From the NCBI GenBank assembly GCA_025362815.1, contig JANYFG010000101.1:1-64000 (forward strand): DNA of 64,000 nt, written 5' to 3'. The number at the start of each line of letters is the position of its first letter. The stretch's first letter is position 1. Source of the DNA: Rhodospirillales bacterium. Lineage in GTDB: Bacteria > Pseudomonadota > Alphaproteobacteria > Acetobacterales > Acetobacteraceae. The notes below the pieces were generated by a model that saw nothing but the letters and a program-made list of their open reading frames with translations, was not told where the DNA came from and did no database searches. Positions 19,205 through 28,742 of the stretch are shown in pieces. The position numbers and the translations under genes were made by a program.

Positions 19205-20137
19205 TCAGTCGAACAGCGAGCTGACCGAGCTTTCCTCGCTGATGCGCCGCATCGCCTCGGCCAGCAGCGAGGCGATCGACAGCTGGCGGATGTTGCCGGA
19301 CAGCTTGACCGCGTCGGTCGCCAGGATGGAGTCGGTGATGGTCATCATCTCGATGGGGCTGGCGGCGATGCGCGCGACCGCGCCGCCGGAGAGCACGCCG
19401 TGGGTGATGTAGACGCTGACGGAGCGGGCGCCGTGGGCCATCAGTGCGGCGGCGCCGTTGCACAGCGTGCCGCCGGAATCGACGATGTCGTCGATCATGA
19501 TGCAGTCGCGGCCCGTGACGTCGCCGATGACGTTCATGACTTCGGACACGCCGGCGCGTTCGCGGCGCTTGTCGATGATGGCGAGGTCGGAGTTGAGGCG
19601 CGTGGCGATGGCGCGCGCGCGGATCACGCCGCCGACATCGGGCGAGACGATCATGAGGTCGCGCCCGGCGTAGCGGTCCTGGATGTCTTTGGTGAAGAGC
19701 GGCTCGGAGTAGAGGTTGTCGACCGGGATGTCGAAGAAGCCCTGGATCTGGGCGGCATGCAGATCCAGGGTGAGCACGCGGTCGGCGCCGGCCTCGGTGA
19801 TGAGGTTGGCCACCAGCTTGGCCGAGATGGGCGTGCGGGGGCCGGATTTACGGTCCTGGCGGGCGTAGCCGAAATACGGCATGACCGCGGTGACCCGGCG
19901 TGCCGAGGACCGCCTGAGCGCATCGAGCGTGATGAGAAGTTCCATCAGGTTGTCGTTGGCGGGGTAGGACGTGCTTTGGACGACGAAAACGTCCTCGCCA
20001 CGGATGTTCTCATGGATTTCGACGAACACCTCCATGTCGGCGAAGCGGCGCACGGAGGCGCGGGTCAGCGACAGCTTGAGGGTGGCCGCGACCGCTTCGG
20101 CCAGCGGTCGGTTGCTGTTGCAGGCAACGATTTTCAT
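19205..20137 (-). CDS. prs: Ribose-phosphate pyrophosphokinase
   Basis: [54 protein letters not shown]. Confidence 0.97.
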   Translation of the reverse strand: MKIVACNSNRPLAEAVAATLKLSLTRASVRRFADMEVFVEIHENIRGEDVFVVQSTSYPANDNLMELLITLDALRRSSARRVTAVMPYFGYARQDRKSGPRTPISAKLVANLITEAGADRVLTLDLHAAQIQGFFDIPVDNLYSEPLFTKDIQDRYAGRDLMIVSPDVGGVIRARAIATRLNSDLAIIDKRRERAGVSEVMNVIGDVTGRDCIMIDDIVDSGGTLCNGAAALMAHGARSVSVYITHGVLSGGAVARIAASPIEMMTITDSILATDAVKLSGNIRQLSIASLLAEAMRRISEESSVSSLFD

Positions 20138-20300
20138 GAATGGATGGTCCGGGCCAGGAGGTGTGCGCAGGCGAGATACAGGGGGGCGAGCCGGTGCGCC
20201 TACGTCATAGCAACGTGACAACCCGATGTCACTTCACGCCGCCCGTGTTTGTTGCGGCTTGTTCGCTGCGGTGTGTGTGGCGGACGGATCGTTTCGGGAT

Positions 20301-21239
20301 TTATTTGGGCAGGGTTCCGGCCTGGCGCCGGGATGCGTCCGCCGCACCGCTTTGGCGGGCGACGACATCCTTCACGCCGCCGGCGGCTTCGGACGCCACC
20401 ACCACGGCCACGTCGCCCCAGAGCCGGTCGAGCGATCCGGCGGGGACCTCGTTCAGTTGCACAATGCGGCCGCGTTCGTCGCCGCTGGGGTTGGACACGA
20501 TCCATTGGATCTCGATGCGCGTCATCGCACCCGCGATGGGCACGGCCACCACCTGGCCTTTGACGGTGAAATCGGTCTGGCCGTCTTTGGGCGCGACGTC
20601 TTGCACGAGCATCCCTTGGCCTGCCAGCGCCAGGCGCATCTGGCGGGCGAGCTGGCGGTTGCCGTCGCCCGGGGCGCCCGTGACGTCTGGCACCACGAGT
20701 TTGGCGGGGCGGTTGACGAGGCTTTGGGGGTCGCTGGCGCGGCGTGCCGCCTCGATGCGCGAGAGCAGGTCGGCGATGCCCGGGGCGGCGTCGGCGGCGG
20801 CGGTTTTGAGGGTGGCCTGGGTGCCGCGGCTCCAGATTGCGGCGGAGATGGGCAGGCCCTGTTGCACGCCGGCCTGCTCGCCGGTGCCGTCGAACACGGT
20901 GTAGAGCGGGATGACGTCGCTGGACTGGGCGCCCTCGCCGAGCTGGGCGGTGAGTTGCAGGCGCCAGTCGCCCTTGCGGGGCGGGGTGGCGATCGCGGGG
21001 ACGTCCTGGGCAGAGAGCGCTTCGGCCATCGCCTCGGCGAACGCGGCGGCGGCCTGGTCCGGCAGCATGGCGGCCGTGGGCGGGGCCACCGACAGGCGGG
21101 CGGGCGGCGGCTGGGCGAGGCGGGCGGCGTTGGCGCCGGGGTAGCCCTCGAACGGGCGGGGCAGGCCCCCGCAGGCGGCGAGGGCGAACAGCAGGAGCAA
21201 GGGCGCGAGACGGATGAGCGTGCGTCGATGCCGCGTCAT
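20301..21239 (-). CDS. Putative lipoprotein, 312 aa
   Basis: N-terminal signal with lipobox LFALAACGG; no recognised domain. Confidence 0.7.
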   Translation of the reverse strand: MTRHRRTLIRLAPLLLLFALAACGGLPRPFEGYPGANAARLAQPPPARLSVAPPTAAMLPDQAAAAFAEAMAEALSAQDVPAIATPPRKGDWRLQLTAQLGEGAQSSDVIPLYTVFDGTGEQAGVQQGLPISAAIWSRGTQATLKTAAADAAPGIADLLSRIEAARRASDPQSLVNRPAKLVVPDVTGAPGDGNRQLARQMRLALAGQGMLVQDVAPKDGQTDFTVKGQVVAVPIAGAMTRIEIQWIVSNPSGDERGRIVQLNEVPAGSLDRLWGDVAVVVASEAAGGVKDVVARQSGAADASRRQAGTLPK

Positions 21240-22015
21240 GCCGGGCTGCCCTGGAGCATGATGGCCGACATCTGGTGGCCGATGGGGCCGCCGCCGGCGA
21301 GCGTGCGGCGGCGATGGCTGAAAAAGCGGGCGGTGTCCGGCATCGTGTCGGCGTCGATCACGTCGACATCGACGTCCAGCGCCGTGAGGCGGGCGGCGCA
21401 GAGGCCGGCGAGGTCGAACTGCCAGCGACCGGGTTTCACGCCGTCGGTGAAGAAACGGGCGAAGGTGGGGTTTTGGGCCAGCACGGCGTCGCGCATGTCG
21501 GCGGCGACCTCGTAGGACGGCGTTCGGATGCAGGGGCCGACGCTGGCGCTGATCTCGGTGGCGCCCAGGGCGCGCATGGCGGCGATCACCGCCTCGAGAA
21601 TGCCGTCGGCCGCGCCGCGCCAGCCGGCATGGGCGGCGGCGGCGATGCCCGCCTTGGCGTCGGCGAACAGCACGGGGGCGCAGTCGGCGGTGACGATGCC
21701 GAGCGCGAGGCCGGGGCGGTTGGTGATGAGCGCGTCGGCGCGGGGGCCTTCGCCGGGCTGCCAGGGTGCGTCCACCCGGGCCACCGCGATGCCGTGGACC
21801 TGGGTGGCGCCCATGAGGCAGGACGGCGCGGCGCCCAGCGCGCGGGCGATGCGGGCGCGGTTTTCCAACACCGCCTCACGATTATCGGCGCCGGACAGGC
21901 TGGCGTTGAGGGAGGCGAAAGGGCCTTCGGAGACGCCGCCGTTGCGGGTGAAGAAGCCGTGGCGCACGCCCCCGGCAAGGGCGAGGCGGGGCGACAGCAG
22001 TGCGTCGGCGGTCAT
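21236..22015 (-). CDS. pgeF: Peptidoglycan editing factor PgeF (YfiH/laccase-domain)
   Basis: QVHGIAVARVD, TADCAPVLFAD, AAHAGWRGAADGILEA. Confidence 0.95.
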   Translation of the reverse strand: MTADALLSPRLALAGGVRHGFFTRNGGVSEGPFASLNASLSGADNREAVLENRARIARALGAAPSCLMGATQVHGIAVARVDAPWQPGEGPRADALITNRPGLALGIVTADCAPVLFADAKAGIAAAAHAGWRGAADGILEAVIAAMRALGATEISASVGPCIRTPSYEVAADMRDAVLAQNPTFARFFTDGVKPGRWQFDLAGLCAARLTALDVDVDVIDADTMPDTARFFSHRRRTLAGGGPIGHQMSAIMLQGSPA

Positions 22016-23004
22016 TCTGAGAATCCTGGCGGCGCTGCGAGCGCGGGGTGGCAGAGCGCCATCGCCTTGAACAGGCGGCCCATGCCGTCGGGCTCGGCCA
22101 GGCGTCGCGCGCCGTCCAGCATGTGCGACGCGGCCTGTGGCTGCAGGGTGCCGGCGAGGATGGCGGTGCGCTGGAACAGGCCGAGGCGGGCGAGGAACAT
22201 GCCCTGCGGGATGGGGCCGTGGACGGCGAGGCCGGCGGCGGCCTCGGCGAAGGCCGCGAAATCGACATGCGCGGTGAGGTCGGCGGTGCCGCTGTCCACC
22301 AGCGGATCGCAGGGCTTGCCGTGGCGGAGCGCCTGGAGGCTGTGGCCGAGACCGGAGACGGCGGGGCCGTAGTCGAGGAACAGCGCGGCGCCGGGGGTTT
22401 TCTCGAAGCGCGCGGCGAGGTGGCGGGCCAGGGCCTGCGCGGGTTCGCAGATCTCGCGCAGGCTGCCTTCGGGGTCGATGGGGAACACGCGATCGGTGGG
22501 CATTTCGCGCCAGTGGCCGAGCGCCACGTACAGCTCGTCCCAGGTGTCGTGGCCGTCGCCGCGCTGGATGAACTGGCGAATGGGCAGGGCGTCGAGGAAT
22601 TCGTTGGCGAGCAGGATCATTGGCGCTTCGGGGATGGTCTCGACCCGATGGTGCCAGACGGCGTCGATCCGGGAGGCCTGAATGGCGCGCAGGGCGGGCG
22701 AGGTTTCGACCAGGTGAACCGTGAGCGCGGCCCTGAAATCCGGGGCGACGCGGCCGATGGCACGCAGCGCGTCGATCATCAGCGTGCCCCTGCCCGGCCC
22801 CGCTTCGGCCAGGATGACGCCCGGGGGGCGGCCCATCGACTGCCAGACCACGGCGCTCCAGGCGCCCAGCAGCTCGCCCACGACCTGGCTGATCTCGGGC
22901 GCGGTGGTGAAGTCGGCGTAGGGATCGCGCGTGGCGTAATAGGCCGCGTTGGCGCGGGCCATGTAGTGGTCCAACCGCTCGGATTGGTCGAGCGGCATGA
23001 TCAT
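22012..23004 (-). CDS. SAM-dependent methyltransferase MidA/DUF185 family
   Basis: DPYADFTTAPEISQVVGELLGAW, AEAGPGRGTLMIDALRA, ANEFLDALPIRQF. Confidence 0.93.
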   Translation of the reverse strand: MIMPLDQSERLDHYMARANAAYYATRDPYADFTTAPEISQVVGELLGAWSAVVWQSMGRPPGVILAEAGPGRGTLMIDALRAIGRVAPDFRAALTVHLVETSPALRAIQASRIDAVWHHRVETIPEAPMILLANEFLDALPIRQFIQRGDGHDTWDELYVALGHWREMPTDRVFPIDPEGSLREICEPAQALARHLAARFEKTPGAALFLDYGPAVSGLGHSLQALRHGKPCDPLVDSGTADLTAHVDFAAFAEAAAGLAVHGPIPQGMFLARLGLFQRTAILAGTLQPQAASHMLDGARRLAEPDGMGRLFKAMALCHPALAAPPGFSE

Positions 23005-23822
23005 GAAGCGGTGAGCCGGTAGGGGGTGGCGGGGGTGGCGCGGGCGATGAGGACGATGCCGGCGATCAGCATGGGCACCGACAGCATCTGGCCCATGGTG
23101 GCGCCGGCGAACAGGAAGCCGAGGAAGGCGTCCGGTTGGCGGAAGAACTCGCCGATGACGCGCGCGATGGCGTAGCCGGACAGGAAGATGCCGGTGAGCG
23201 CGCCGAAGCGGGCGCGGATGGCCGGGCTGCGGGCGCAGAGCAGCATGATGACGAACAGGATGAGCCCTTCCATCAGCGCCTGGTAGATCTGGCTGGGATG
23301 GCGCGGCAGCGGGCCGCCATTGGGGAAGATCATCGCCCAGGGCAGCGTGTCCGGCGCCTCGCGGCCCCAGAGCTCGCCGTTGATGAAGTTGGCGATGCGG
23401 CCGAGGCCGAGGCCGATGGGGGCGGCGATGGCGATGCGGTCGGCAAACCCCAGGACGGAGATGCCCTGGCTGCGGCAAAACAGCACGATGGCGATGGCGA
23501 CACCCAGCATGCCGCCGTGAAACGACATGCCGCCCTGCCAGAGCGCCAGGATCTGCAGCGGGTTCTCGGCGAAGAAGGCCGGCTGGTAGAACAGCACGTA
23601 GCCGAGCCGTCCGCCGAGCACGACGCCGAGGGTGGCCCAGGTGAGGAAATCGTCGGCCTGTTCGGGGGTGGCCACCTCCGGGTTCCAGGTGACCCAGCGC
23701 CGCACCAGGCGCCAGCCTGCGACCAGGGCGCCGATATAGGCCAGCGCATACCAGCGGATCGACAATGGCCCGATCGCGATCAGAACCGGGTCGAACTGTG
23801 GAAACATCAGGACCGGCAGCAT
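23001..23822 (-). CDS. lgt: Prolipoprotein diacylglyceryl transferase
   Basis: GGRLGYVLFY, GGMSFHGGMLG, GRIANFINGELWGR, HPSQIYQALMEG. Confidence 0.97.
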   Translation of the reverse strand: MLPVLMFPQFDPVLIAIGPLSIRWYALAYIGALVAGWRLVRRWVTWNPEVATPEQADDFLTWATLGVVLGGRLGYVLFYQPAFFAENPLQILALWQGGMSFHGGMLGVAIAIVLFCRSQGISVLGFADRIAIAAPIGLGLGRIANFINGELWGREAPDTLPWAMIFPNGGPLPRHPSQIYQALMEGLILFVIMLLCARSPAIRARFGALTGIFLSGYAIARVIGEFFRQPDAFLGFLFAGATMGQMLSVPMLIAGIVLIARATPATPYRLTAS

Positions 23823-23922
23823 GAATGCCCTTAATTTTTGAACTGTTGCGACGCATATACGGGGCATGGCGTTCCGGTGAAAGCCGCATATCGACCGCCC
23901 ACCTGCCGCATCGGAGACAAGC

Positions 23923-24279
23923 ATGGCCGACCGCCCCCGTATTTTCGACGATCTTGCTGGTGTTGCAGGGGGCGCGCTGTCGGCGCTGTCCGGCCTGCGC
24001 GACGAGGCCGAGCAGATGGTGCGGGCCCGCGTGGACGAGACGATCCGCAAGCTGGATCTGGTGCGCCGCGAGGAGGTGGACGCAATGAGCGAGATGGCGC
24101 GCCTGGCGCGGACCGGCCAGGAGGAGGCGGTTTTGCAGGTGGCCGCGCTTGAAGCGCGCGTGGCCAAGCTGGAATCGCACCTCGCGGCGCTCGAGGCCCG
24201 GGTGACGGCGCTGCATCCCGCAACGCCAAGCGAGAGCGTGCCATCGCAGGGCGGTGGTGGGCCTGGCATGATCGTCTGA
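23923..24279 (+). CDS. UbiK/BMFP-type accessory factor family protein
   Basis: FDDLAGVAGGALSALSGLRDEAEQMVRARVDE and C-terminal coiled coil LEARVAKLESHLAALEARV. Confidence 0.8.
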   Translation: MADRPRIFDDLAGVAGGALSALSGLRDEAEQMVRARVDETIRKLDLVRREEVDAMSEMARLARTGQEEAVLQVAALEARVAKLESHLAALEARVTALHPATPSESVPSQGGGGPGMIV

Positions 24280-24483
24280 TCGTGGGCGCGGTTTCGTGAC
24301 CGTTCCTCATGTGTCGTATTAAGTTCGTGTGGCAACTCGCCTCGCACTTGCGGCACATGTTCGCGCAACGCTAGGGTTTCTTGTGGCTGACCGAGACTCG
24401 GACCCCCATATACGGTGGGCGCGTGTCGATCATCCAACAGGCCATCCTTTCAACCGGCCTTCCTCCAGACGGGAGCACCCGCC

Positions 24484-24987
24484 ATGTCCGCACATATGAG
24501 CGAAAGCACCGAGCGCGCGTCGAACCCGCTCGACGTGATGGAACAGATCGTCAGTGCCAATGACTGGGTGTTCGACCGCCGCAACGACGCCGAGATGGCG
24601 GCCGAGGCGCCGGGCAAATGGTGCGATTACGGGCTGTATTTCAGCTGGTCGAGCGAGATCAGCGCCATGCATTTCACCTGCGCCATCGACCTGAAGGTGC
24701 CGGAAAAGCGCCGGGCCGCGTTGTTCGAGCTGCTGGCGCTGGCCAATGAGCGGCTGTGGATCGGCCATTTCGGCATGGACGCCGATGACGGCATGCCGGT
24801 GTTTCGCCACTCCGTGCTGCTGCGCGGCGCGCCGGGCGCTTCGGCGGAGAGCCTGGAAGACATGATCGACATCGCCATCACCGAATGCGAGCGCTTCTAC
24901 CCGGCGTTCCAGTTCGTGCTGTGGGGCGGCAAGTCGCCGGCGGACGCGTTGCAGGCGGCCATGCTGGAATGCGTGGGCGAGGCCTGA
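24484..24987 (+). CDS. YbjN domain-containing protein
   Basis: LYFSWSSEISAMHFTCAIDLKVPEKRRAALFELLALANERLWIGHFGMD. Confidence 0.88.
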   Translation: MSAHMSESTERASNPLDVMEQIVSANDWVFDRRNDAEMAAEAPGKWCDYGLYFSWSSEISAMHFTCAIDLKVPEKRRAALFELLALANERLWIGHFGMDADDGMPVFRHSVLLRGAPGASAESLEDMIDIAITECERFYPAFQFVLWGGKSPADALQAAMLECVGEA

Positions 24988-24994
24988 CGCGCCG

Positions 24995-25783
24995 ATGATC
25001 CCGCCCATTCTCCTCGTGGGGTTCGGCAAGATGGGCGGCGCCATGCTGGCCGGCTGGTGCCAGATGGGGCTGGAGGCCGCGGTGGCGGTCGATCCGTCGC
25101 GTCCGGCTGCGCCCTCGCCTGCCGTGGTGGTGGTGGGCAGCGCCGCTGAGATTCCGCAGGGCTTTTCGCCAGCTGCCGTCGTGCTGGCCGTGAAGCCGCA
25201 ATCGGCGCCCGAGACGCTGCCGCATTACGCGCGTTTCCCAGGTGCGGTGATGCTGTCGATCATGGCCGGGCGCAGCATCGCCAGCTTGCAGGACCCTCTC
25301 GGTGGTGCCGCGGTGGTGCGCGCCATGCCGAACACCCCGGCCTCCATCGGCCAGGGGTTCACCGTGGCCTGTGCCGGGCCGGGCGTGACGGCGGCGCAGC
25401 GCGAGCTGTGCGACAGCCTGCTTCGGGCGGTGGGCGAGGTTGACTGGGTAGAGGACGAGGCGCTGATCGACCCCGTGACGGCGGTGTCTGGCGGTGGGCC
25501 CGCCTATGTGTTTCTGCTGGCCGAGCTGCTGGAGCGTGCGGCGATCGAGCAGGGGATTCCGCCCGATCTGGCGCGGCGCATGGCGCGGCGGACGGTTTCG
25601 GGCTCGGGCGCCCTGCTGGCGGCCAGCGATCTGGATGCCGCCGTTCTGCGCCAGAACGTGACCAGCCCGGCCGGGACCACCGAGCGGGCCTTGGCGGTGA
25701 TGATGAACGCCGCCGCCTGGCCCGACACGATCTCGCGCGCCATTCGCGCCGCGACCGAACGATCCCGCGAACTCGGCGGCTGA
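24995..25783 (+). CDS. proC: Pyrroline-5-carboxylate reductase
   Basis: LLVGFGKMGGAMLAGW, AVSGGGPAYVFLLAELL, VTSPAGTTERAL. Confidence 0.96.
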   Translation: MIPPILLVGFGKMGGAMLAGWCQMGLEAAVAVDPSRPAAPSPAVVVVGSAAEIPQGFSPAAVVLAVKPQSAPETLPHYARFPGAVMLSIMAGRSIASLQDPLGGAAVVRAMPNTPASIGQGFTVACAGPGVTAAQRELCDSLLRAVGEVDWVEDEALIDPVTAVSGGGPAYVFLLAELLERAAIEQGIPPDLARRMARRTVSGSGALLAASDLDAAVLRQNVTSPAGTTERALAVMMNAAAWPDTISRAIRAATERSRELGG

Positions 25784-25815
25784 CAAACGGCGCGGGGCGC
25801 CCTATCTCGAAGTGC

Positions 25816-26496
25816 ATGGACGACATGAACCCCTCGCTCGACGACACCTTGATCAAAAGCGCGTTCGAGCTGATCGCCGAGCGCGGCTGGACCCGGTTGT
25901 CGGTGGCCGAGGCGGCCCGGCGCGGCGGGCTGGACCTTGCGGCGACGCGGCGCCGGTTCCCCGCGAAACTGGCGGTGCTGCTGCGGTTCGGGACGATGTG
26001 CGACGCCGCCTGCCTGTCGGGCGCGTTGACCGAGGGGCCGGTGCGGGACCGGATCTTCGATATCGTGATGCGAAGGGTCGACACGCTGCAGGCGCACCGG
26101 GCGGGCGTGCTGGCGTTGTTGCGGGATCTGCCGCGCGATCCGCTCACCACGCTGGCGCTCGGCCCGGCCGCGTTGCGCAACATGGCGTGGATGCTGGAGG
26201 GCGTGGGCGTGACGGCGCAGGGGGTGCGCGGCACGTTGCGCACGAAGGGGATGCTGGCGCTGTGGCTGGCCACCGTGCGGGCGTGGTCTCGCGACGAGAG
26301 CGAGGATCTTTCGGCCACCATGGCGGCGCTGGACAAGGCGCTGGACCGGGCGGCGCAGGCGGAAGCCACGTTATCGGATATGATGGGGCCGGAAACAGCC
26401 GGCGCCGTCGCCGAACCGGATGCGGTCGTTGCCACGGTTCGTCCGGATGATGGCGGCACGGACTTGCAACCCTCGTCATTCCCGGCCGGCGGATAG
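25816..26496 (+). CDS. TetR/COQ9-like helix-turn-helix protein
   Basis: N-terminal SAFELIAERGWTRLSVAEAARRGGLDLAATRRRFPAKLAVL; C-terminal half resembles COQ9-type. Confidence 0.75.
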   Translation: MDDMNPSLDDTLIKSAFELIAERGWTRLSVAEAARRGGLDLAATRRRFPAKLAVLLRFGTMCDAACLSGALTEGPVRDRIFDIVMRRVDTLQAHRAGVLALLRDLPRDPLTTLALGPAALRNMAWMLEGVGVTAQGVRGTLRTKGMLALWLATVRAWSRDESEDLSATMAALDKALDRAAQAEATLSDMMGPETAGAVAEPDAVVATVRPDDGGTDLQPSSFPAGG

Positions 26497-26566
26497 TTGC
26501 CCGTTTTACGTGAATGCGCTTAAAGCCACGTTGTCTTACAGATTTTTTGCTGCGCAGGAGCCCCAA

Positions 26567-27040
26567 ATGGCCGAAAACACCCCGATCAATCCTTTCGCTG
26601 CCGCGATGACGCAGGCGAAATCCGCCACCGAGGACATGACGCGCATGTTCAAGGACATGAAGATGCCGGGCATGCCCGACACCTCGGCCCTGATGGACGC
26701 CTACAAGCGCAACCTCGACGTGATGTCCCAGGCCAACAAGATCGCGCTCGAGGGTGCGCAGGCCGTGGCGAAGCGCCACATGGAGATCATGCAGCAGACG
26801 ATGTCCGAGCTGAGCGAGAACCTGCGTGGCATGACCAGCACCGAGGCGCCGGCGGACAAGGCCACCAAGCAGACCGAGATGTTGAAGATGGCGTACGAGC
26901 GCGCGGTGGCCAACACCAAGGAACTCGCCGACCTCATTCAGCACGCCAACGGCGAGGCGCTGGCGCTGTTGAACAAGCGCTTCGTCGAGGCGATGGACGA
27001 GGCGAAGACGCTTTTGGCGAAGACGACGCCGCAGGGTTGA
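26567..27040 (+). CDS. Phasin family protein
   Basis: Helical amphipathic protein: YKRNLDVMSQANKIALEGAQAVAKRHMEIMQQTMSELSENLR. Confidence 0.85.
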   Translation: MAENTPINPFAAAMTQAKSATEDMTRMFKDMKMPGMPDTSALMDAYKRNLDVMSQANKIALEGAQAVAKRHMEIMQQTMSELSENLRGMTSTEAPADKATKQTEMLKMAYERAVANTKELADLIQHANGEALALLNKRFVEAMDEAKTLLAKTTPQG

Positions 27041-27043
27041 GGT

Positions 27044-27161
27044 CTTCTTTTTCTGAAGAAAAAGAAGCAAAAAGACTTTTATTAATTTCGTCAGGTGGTG
27101 CGGCAGTAGCCGCACCCCCCTGACGAATGAAGTTTTTTGGTTCTTTTGTTCACAAAAGAAC
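27044..27161. repeat. Dispersed hairpin repeat R2, copy 1, between convergent genes
   Basis: cttctttttct-ga-agaaaaagaag (27044-27067), nested hairpin 27087-27127, gttcttttgt-tc-acaaaagaac (27140-27161). Confidence 0.92.
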
Positions 27162-27168
27162 TGCTGGC

Positions 27169-28650
27169 TTACCTGCTGACAGGCAGAGCAATCCACCTGG
27201 ACCCAGACTGATCCGACACCAGCAGCGGGATTTTCCCCCGGTTCTGCTGCAGCGCCCGTTCGGCCACGCCGATGAAGTCCTGCGCGGTGTGCAGGGGCGT
27301 GCCCTGGGCCTGGATGAGCACGCCGCCCTGTTGCAGGCCGAGATAAGCGCCGAGACCTTTTTCGATCACCGCCGTGATGACGATGCCGTCGATTTCCGGC
27401 GCGATCTTGTATCTGGCACGAAGCGCCTCGGTCATCGGCCCGGCCTCGACGCCGAGGTCCATGGCCGTCAGCCGCATCTTCGCCACCGGCTGCATCGCCA
27501 TGTCCACACGCTCCGGCCCCATCGACACCTCCTTCAGGTTGGCGGTGAGCGTGGTTTCGACGCCCTCGCGCAGGACGTGGATGGCGACGTTGGAAGCACC
27601 GGGATGCGAGGTGATGAAACGGCGGGCGGCGCGGGAGTTGGCGATCGGGTCGTCGTTGAATTGCAGGATGATGTCGCCGTTACGCAGGCCGGCGGTGACC
27701 GCGGGGCTGCTGGGCACGACGTAGGTGACGATGGCGCCGGTGGCCGATTTCAGCCCCACCGCCTCGGCGAGGTCGGCGGACATGTCCTGCACGGTGGCGC
27801 CGAGCAGGCCGTGGCTGACCTTGCCCTTGTCGCGCAGCATTTCGAGCACCAGGCGCACGTCGTTGCCGGGAATGGAGAAGTTGAGTCCGATGGAGCCGCT
27901 GGGGGCGCCGTCGCCGCTGACGGCGAACAGGGCGGTGTTCATGCCGATGAGCTGGCCGGCCTCGTTGAAGAGCGGCCCGCCGGAATTGCCCGGATTGATG
28001 GAGGCGTCGATCTGCATGAAGCTGTCGAGCGCGGTTTCCTTGATGTCGCGGTCGCGCGCGCTGACGATGCCGGTGGTGACGGTGCCGCCCAGGCCCAGCG
28101 GGTTGCCGATGGCGATGACGGGCGTGCCCTGCACCATGGCGTCGCTGTCGCCGAAGGTGACGGGGGTGAGCAGGCCGGGCGGGTTGACGCGTAACAGTGC
28201 CAGGTCGAGGTCCGGCGAGCGATAGATGAGCTCGGCGCGCAGGCGCGTGTTGTCGGACAGGGTGACGTAGATCTCGTCGCCGCCGTCGGTGACGTGGCGG
28301 TTGGTGCAGATGATGCCGAGGGCATCGACGATGAAGCCGGTGCCGACGCCGCCGCCGGTGGGGGCCAGCGATTGTGGGGGCGGCGGGGGAGCGGGCGGCG
28401 CGCTGGGGGACGGTGTGGGAGATTGCGCGGGCGCTTGGGCCGAGGATTGCGCGGGTGGGCGGGACGGCATGGTGCGCGATTTGTCGTCGCTGGCGCTGTG
28501 CTTGAGGAACGAGATGTTCACCACCTGCGGCAGCAGCTTGGGGATCAGCGCCGGCAGATCGGTGATCCGGGGCTCGGCCGCCACGGGTTGCAGGCCGAGC
28601 AGGCCGAGGGCGGTTGCGGCGCAGAGCAGGCGGCTGAAACGCATCGACAT
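27169..28650 (-). CDS. HtrA/DegP-like trypsin-fold serine protease with PDZ domain(s)
   Basis: TNRHVTDGGDE, DLDLALLRV, INPGNSGGPLFN triad; PDZ region; signal peptide. Confidence 0.93.
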   Translation of the reverse strand: MSMRFSRLLCAATALGLLGLQPVAAEPRITDLPALIPKLLPQVVNISFLKHSASDDKSRTMPSRPPAQSSAQAPAQSPTPSPSAPPAPPPPPQSLAPTGGGVGTGFIVDALGIICTNRHVTDGGDEIYVTLSDNTRLRAELIYRSPDLDLALLRVNPPGLLTPVTFGDSDAMVQGTPVIAIGNPLGLGGTVTTGIVSARDRDIKETALDSFMQIDASINPGNSGGPLFNEAGQLIGMNTALFAVSGDGAPSGSIGLNFSIPGNDVRLVLEMLRDKGKVSHGLLGATVQDMSADLAEAVGLKSATGAIVTYVVPSSPAVTAGLRNGDIILQFNDDPIANSRAARRFITSHPGASNVAIHVLREGVETTLTANLKEVSMGPERVDMAMQPVAKMRLTAMDLGVEAGPMTEALRARYKIAPEIDGIVITAVIEKGLGAYLGLQQGGVLIQAQGTPLHTAQDFIGVAERALQQNRGKIPLLVSDQSGSRWIALPVSR

Positions 28651-28742
28651 GTTGGCCTCGCGAAACGGGTTCGGATCACAGACTGTTTGAAACGCCGATC
28701 GTTGCACACAGGAAAACAGATGACGGCGAATGCGCCAGGTCT

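Noticed and set aside
18611-20218. 535-aa + strand ORF
   Set aside because: Antisense to GST and prs genes; Gly/Asp/Val/His shadow composition
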